64,000 nt of DNA from Lachnospiraceae bacterium (lineage in GTDB: Bacteria > Bacillota > Clostridia > Lachnospirales > Lachnospiraceae): assembly GCA_910575475.1 (NCBI GenBank), contig CAJTGD010000026.1, positions 22,929 through 86,928 of the forward strand, read 5' to 3'. Shown in pieces: positions 60,225 to 64,000 of the stretch. The notes under the pieces are model-generated. The model made no database searches. It was given only the letters and a program-made list of their open reading frames with translations, and had not been told where the DNA came from. The first letter of the stretch is position 1, and each line of letters starts with the position of its first letter. Position numbers and translations under genes: made by a program.

Positions 60225-60707
60225 TTAGCGGCTCCGTATCCCTGCGGTCATGCTGTCCCGGTTCCCGTCCGCATCCGTACAGGTGAAGCGGAATAAGCCG
60301 TCCCTCACAGCCTCCATGGAAAAATCATCCACGGCAAGGATGGTTTTTCCGCTTTTTGCAGGGGCTTCCACTCCATCCTTGATAAATAACTCTTTCAGTT
60401 CATTTTCGTATACATAGATGTAGGTCTGATATGTATCCTCCCCCCGGGTCTGTCTCAGGATCAGCGCGTCGCATCCGTCAAAGGTGCCGAGAGCCACATC
60501 GCTGCCGGCATCATTTTGATGGATCTTCTCACAGATATAGGCCAGGGAGGTCCGGGCCGTATAATTGAGAGAGGAATGCTCGGTGGTGGAGCGGTAGATT
60601 CCGGTAGCCAGCAGGATCACGGTCATAGCAGATACTGCGAATACAAAAAATAATGCCACGGGAAACAAAAAATCAATCATATGATTCTGCTGGGTTCGAA
60701 AACGCAT
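60225..60707 (-). CDS. DUF4860-like pilus-locus protein
   Basis: 160 residues: one N-terminal membrane helix (HMIDFLFPVALFFVFAVSAMTVILLATG) then a hydrophilic beta-rich domain (GTFDGCDALILRQTRGEDTYQTYIYVYENELKELFI). The pattern fits DUF4860, which is regularly found with PilC/PilT-like genes in Lachnospiraceae (from memory). The ATG at 60707 overlaps the previous stop by one base and has GGAG 7 bases before it. It is exported and anchored, likely a structural component of the pilus-like machine. Confidence 0.78.
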   Translation of the reverse strand: MRFRTQQNHMIDFLFPVALFFVFAVSAMTVILLATGIYRSTTEHSSLNYTARTSLAYICEKIHQNDAGSDVALGTFDGCDALILRQTRGEDTYQTYIYVYENELKELFIKDGVEAPAKSGKTILAVDDFSMEAVRDGLFRFTCTDADGNRDSMTAGIRSR

Positions 60708-61039
60708 CACTTTTCTCCTTTCTCAATGATCGTGATATCCGGCAGGATATTGGCGCCGATCACCTGGTAATCCACAAAGAAACGGTCTTCATCATAGGTC
60801 AGGCCGTAATGCTCCTTCAGATAATCCAGACTTTCCGGATAAGAGCCCTCGACCGCATAGCAATAAGTAATATTCCGGATCAGGGCATTTTCCAGACTTT
60901 CCTTCTGCCGCTTCTGGGTGCTCGAGGACAGGGATTCGATCCCCTGGTAGAAGACCCCGGTGACCAGCGTAAACGCACAGACAGAAAGGACGATTTTCCG
61001 ATATGTATGCGGTGCTTTCCAATATTGAAAACGAGCCAT
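60707..61039 (-). CDS. Small pilus-locus membrane protein
   Basis: 110 residues with an N-terminal helix (YRKIVLSVCAFTLVTGVFYQGIESL) and a C-terminal extracellular domain (NITYCYAVEGSYPESLDYLKEHYGLTYDEDRFFVDYQ), reminiscent of the major-pilin-like pattern of substrate or tip proteins, including the SYPESLDYL motif seen in type II-secretion-like pseudopilins. GAGGAAGAAA precedes the ATG. It sits between PilC and the DUF4860 gene and is translationally linked to the latter. Confidence 0.72.
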   Translation of the reverse strand: MARFQYWKAPHTYRKIVLSVCAFTLVTGVFYQGIESLSSSTQKRQKESLENALIRNITYCYAVEGSYPESLDYLKEHYGLTYDEDRFFVDYQVIGANILPDITIIEKGEK

Positions 61040-61063
61040 TTTCTTCCTCCTATGAAAATCCGC

Positions 61064-62119
61064 TTACAGGCTGGACATGATGCCCATCAGCGGCAACATA
61101 ACAGACAGCAGGATCACGCCTACGATCAGGGATAATGCAATCACAAGCGTGGGCTCTAATACTGCAAGGGCCGTATTCATCCGATTGTCGATCTCATCCT
61201 GATACAGTCCGGCGATCCGGTCCATCACCTGATCCATGGAGCCTGTCCTGGAACCGATGGAAGCCATGCGGGCATAGATTCCGGTGAACATGCCGGTCTC
61301 GTGCAGGGCTTCGGACAGATCCTGACCTTCGTCCATCTTTTTTCTGCAGCTTTCCAGCTTTTCCTGATACAGCGGATCGTCATTCAGGGCGCTGACCAGT
61401 TCCATACTCCGTTCCGGATTCAGCCCGCTGCTCAGTGTGAGAGCCATTCCGCTGGCAAAACGGCAGGCTGCGATCTCCTCATAGATCGGACGGATAAAGG
61501 CCAGATGATATCCAAGGCTTCGGGTGAAAGCATGTCCGCTTCTGGTGCGGGTACAGTAAAGGATCAGCAGCACCACTGCCACCAGCAGTCCGGTCAGGGC
61601 AATAGAATAACGGTTGATGGCATTGCCGAGATCCATCAGCATCCGGGAAAATCCGGTCATCTCCGTGCCTAACTGGACAAACACCTGATTGAAGATCGGC
61701 ATGACCTTTACGAGAAGTACAATAATGACCGCGATCATCATGCCTGCCATGATCAGCGGATATGTAACGGCGCTTTTGATGCTTTTTCCGATGGCATCCT
61801 CCCGGTCGTAATGGCTGCTCAGGGCTTCCATGACCTCATCCAGCGTGCCAGTCTCTTCCCCGATCTCGACCATATGAAGCATATAGGAGGGAAACAGCCC
61901 GGTATCAGACAGGGAATCATACAGGCTTCCGGTCTCCTGCATCTTCTCCAGGATCTGCTCCAAAATCTGCCGTTCCTCCCCTTCCGGGGCATCCTCGACC
62001 ATGATCGTGATCCCTTCTATCGAAGAAATGCCGGATTTCAGGACCAGGGCAATCTGCCCGCAGAAAGCCGAAATCTCCATATTTGAAAAAGGTTTTGCAT
62101 GTATTTCTTTATTCTCCAT
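61064..62119 (-). CDS. pilC: Type IV pilus/type II secretion inner-membrane protein PilC (GspF)
   Basis: 351 residues with two GspF domains. The first has FCGQIALVLKSGISSIEGI...GLFPSYMLHMVEIGEETGTLDEVM; the second has ACRFASGMALTLSSGLNPERSMEL...GMFTGIYARMASIGSRTGSMDQVM. Three membrane helices (AVTYPLIMAGMMIAVIIVLLV, ALTGLLVAVVLLILYC, PTLVIALSLIVGVILLSVMLPLM). PilC is the platform that connects the ATPase to the growing pilus. The ATG at 62119 with CGGAGGGCGG is preferred over an in-frame start at 62161. First core gene of the operon. Confidence 0.93.
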   Translation of the reverse strand: MENKEIHAKPFSNMEISAFCGQIALVLKSGISSIEGITIMVEDAPEGEERQILEQILEKMQETGSLYDSLSDTGLFPSYMLHMVEIGEETGTLDEVMEALSSHYDREDAIGKSIKSAVTYPLIMAGMMIAVIIVLLVKVMPIFNQVFVQLGTEMTGFSRMLMDLGNAINRYSIALTGLLVAVVLLILYCTRTRSGHAFTRSLGYHLAFIRPIYEEIAACRFASGMALTLSSGLNPERSMELVSALNDDPLYQEKLESCRKKMDEGQDLSEALHETGMFTGIYARMASIGSRTGSMDQVMDRIAGLYQDEIDNRMNTALAVLEPTLVIALSLIVGVILLSVMLPLMGIMSSL

Positions 62120-62157
62120 AACCGCCCTCCGTTTTCCTCTCAAAATAACACAAAAAT

Positions 62158-63117
62158 TCAATAAGAATATTTAACGACATAATTGCTGCCGTCGCCGATA
62201 TATTTTTCCACAGACTTCTTATTGTTTGACGCGCCCAGCGTCGGATCCATCAGTGTCCAGTTCGTACCGTCGAATTCGATGATGTTGTCCACCCAGCCGG
62301 CTTCCTTCAGATAGACACTGATCCATGCATGATAGGCTTCGCCGGAATAGCCGATCTCCAGTCTGGTGGGGATTCCCTGGGAGCGGAGCATGGCTGTCAT
62401 CAAAGACGCATAATCAAAGCAGATGCCCTTCCCGGTGGACATGGTCTCGTCGATATTCGGAAGATAGTTGGGCTGGACATTCTCTGCCTTTTCCTTATCG
62501 TAGGTTACATTTTCTATAATGTAATGATATACATTCTCCACATAGGACAGGTCATCCGATGATTTTTCCGATAATTGAATACCGTATTGGACGGCCTGAG
62601 ATTCCTGGGTATACCATGCGTATTGGTTGGGATACAAAAACGGTTTGAACTCATCATTTAAAGCAACCTCAATATCCTGTGAAAATGCCAACGCATACAT
62701 ATCATCATAGGCATGCTCCAGTATCTCCATATGATAGGAGCCGCTGCCGCCTGTCAGGGGAAAGGTCTCATACTGGCCGATTGCCAGCGCATAAATGTAA
62801 AAGGTTCCTCCCGGTATGGTGATCCGGAGACGTACCTGTTCCGAGGCACCGGCATAACGTACCATCACATAGCCCTCGTTGGTATTGGAAGCATCAATGG
62901 AAATGGTGTCGCTTCCATATACAACGGCTCCTGAAGCCTGTGGCAGCAGGGATTGCTTCACCGTTTGCCGTACTGCCTCCGGTTCAGACTTTTGATTTGA
63001 ACCGGAAGAACTCCGACTCTGGCCGGATTCCCTGGAATCCTTGCCGCATCCTGTTAAAAAAAAGGCCGCTCCAAAAATGAAAAAAAGCATATACCAGAAA
63101 AATATCTTTCTATTCAT
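62158..63117 (-). CDS. Transglutaminase-like lipoprotein
   Basis: 319 residues. Lipoprotein signal peptide with Cys24 (FFLTGCGKD), a Ser-rich linker, a beta-rich region, and a transglutaminase-like domain with Cys233 (GKGICFDYAS), His263 (EAYHAWISVYL) and Asp291 (LMDPTLGA) as the catalytic triad. It is anchored outside the membrane, where it may cross-link or process proteins or peptidoglycan-linked substrates. It precedes pilC by 38 bases on the same strand and may belong to the same transcript, possibly acting on pilus subunits (inference). Confidence 0.9.
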   Translation of the reverse strand: MNRKIFFWYMLFFIFGAAFFLTGCGKDSRESGQSRSSSGSNQKSEPEAVRQTVKQSLLPQASGAVVYGSDTISIDASNTNEGYVMVRYAGASEQVRLRITIPGGTFYIYALAIGQYETFPLTGGSGSYHMEILEHAYDDMYALAFSQDIEVALNDEFKPFLYPNQYAWYTQESQAVQYGIQLSEKSSDDLSYVENVYHYIIENVTYDKEKAENVQPNYLPNIDETMSTGKGICFDYASLMTAMLRSQGIPTRLEIGYSGEAYHAWISVYLKEAGWVDNIIEFDGTNWTLMDPTLGASNNKKSVEKYIGDGSNYVVKYSY

Positions 63118-63183
63118 TTTCTACAGCCTCCTTTTCCTATTCTATATTTTATAAATTCCATGAATCTCATTCATTCGAGATTG

Positions 63184-63198
63184 CGTGACGCAATCATC
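63184..63198. promoter_or_regulatory. Small palindrome upstream of the transglutaminase gene
   Basis: GATTGCGTGACGCAATC (near 63180-63197) is a near-perfect dyad in the gap between the transglutaminase-like gene and the rRNA promoters. It may be an insulating hairpin; no protein is encoded in 63118-63686. Confidence 0.3.
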
Positions 63199-63354
63199 CA
63201 TACCCATTTTGCCACAGATACATCAATTAATCAAGCTGTTTTTCAGGTAACAATATTGCGGATATAACAGGAGCAGGTGAAACACATATAATAGGTAGAG
63301 AAAGAAATAAAAGCGGCGGAAGAGAAAAAAATGTAAAAAAATGTAAAAAAACTA

Positions 63355-63383
63355 TTGACATCTGATAAGGCAAGTGATATTAT
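63355..63383 (+). promoter_or_regulatory. rRNA operon promoter P1
   Basis: TTGACA (63355-63360), 17 bases, TATTAT (63378-63383), preceded by an A-rich upstream region. Confidence 0.88.
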
Positions 63384-63457
63384 ATGCAAGCTGACTCGTG
63401 AGAGACAGCCAAGGAAAAGGAGTTCGAAAGAAACTTCAAAAAAAATAAAAAAAGTTC

Positions 63458-63486
63458 TTGACAAGCGAAAAGCGATGTGATAATAT
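63458..63486 (+). promoter_or_regulatory. rRNA operon promoter P2
   Basis: TTGACA (63458-63463), 17 bases, TAATAT (63481-63486), with an A-rich stretch upstream. Together with P1 it gives a tandem promoter as in many clostridial rrn operons. The ~200-base leader that follows has pairing segments that probably help processing. Confidence 0.88.
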
Positions 63487-63686
63487 ATATGAGCTGTCGC
63501 TTGACAGAGAAAAAAGACGAACCTTGATAATTAAACAATAGACAACGATCCTTGAAAATTTCTTAAAAGAGAGAAATTCAAAGAACGAGCATTAAGAAGA
63601 TTTTTGATGCGCCTCTGCTTCGGAAGAAGCGGAAAACAGTAAAAAAGGATGGATCAGCCAGAGAGTTGGTCCTGAGGGAAAGAACT

Positions 63687-64000
<314 letters not shown>

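Noticed and set aside
63118..63354. Gene in the gap before the rRNA promoters
   Set aside because: Only short low-complexity frames are present and no ribosome binding site is convincing.
1..63686. tRNA genes, insertion sequences and replication origins
   Set aside because: I looked for tRNA-like arms with GTTCGA-type loops, for transposase motifs and for DnaA-box clusters and saw none that I could support.

Overview
The window comes from a Gram-positive gut-type clostridium, most likely family Lachnospiraceae. The right edge holds the first ~310 bases of a 16S rRNA gene with a clostridial-type 5' region behind two strong promoters. The gene content fits this: BceRS/BceAB-like resistance modules, RFN-controlled ribU, RbsA/RbsC-type sugar uptake, a flavodiiron protein with a rubredoxin tail, DUF3796/XRE and DUF4860 proteins, and AGGAGG ribosome binding sites. 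Assignment below family level is not possible from sequence reading alone.

Layout. 1-3.5 kb: end of a HAD phosphatase, a nitroreductase, a JAB-like phage-type gene broken by an in-frame TGA, a WYL regulator and a DinJ/YafQ toxin-antitoxin pair. 3.7-9.2 kb: a Bce-type antimicrobial-peptide module (response regulator, kinase, ABC ATPase, FtsX-type permease) with a Fic remnant in the middle and a three-hairpin leader before the ATPase. 9.2-21.7 kb: a UlaG-like hydrolase and a polyol/sugar regulon (zinc dehydrogenase, FGGY kinase, two tandem MtlD-like dehydrogenases, LacI regulator, a small protein, and a permease-ATPase-permease-binding protein ABC importer). 22-28.6 kb: FMN riboswitch and ribU, an AAA/PD-(D/E)XK protein split by an amber codon, a MATE exporter and a flavodiiron protein. 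28.8-34.5 kb: a second two-component system convergent with a MacB/FtsX-type ABC transporter.

34.6-42.1 kb: a BspA-type leucine-rich-repeat protein, a MerR regulator, a MoxR-type AAA+ ATPase and a vWA-like protein. The last two are separated by a cassette (pyrC, DUF3796 membrane protein, XRE regulator) lying between two ~174-bp direct repeats that look like a structured RNA element. 42.1-50.4 kb: a YesM/AraC-type two-component system followed by an Ugp/Mal-like ABC importer, a TIM-barrel isomerase, a glycerophosphodiester phosphodiesterase and an MgtC-like protein. These read as one uptake and catabolism unit for an organophosphate or sugar-phosphodiester. 50.6-53.4 kb: an unknown protein, an FMN reductase and a long-chain mannitol/hexuronate dehydrogenase. 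53.5-57.9 kb: a HAD protein with an altered active site and a SNF2 helicase with a degenerate SWIM motif. 58-63.1 kb: a compact type IV pilus-like operon (PilC, four small pilin-like or accessory proteins, PilT) preceded by a transglutaminase-like lipoprotein. 63.35 kb to the end: rRNA promoters and the 16S gene.

The most interesting signals are the MoxR/vWA locus opened by a repeat-bounded cassette, the repeat itself (its central stem differs in sequence between copies but still pairs), the three-hairpin leader whose first and third hairpins are inverted relatives, and the operator-like cluster around the sugar-transporter promoter.
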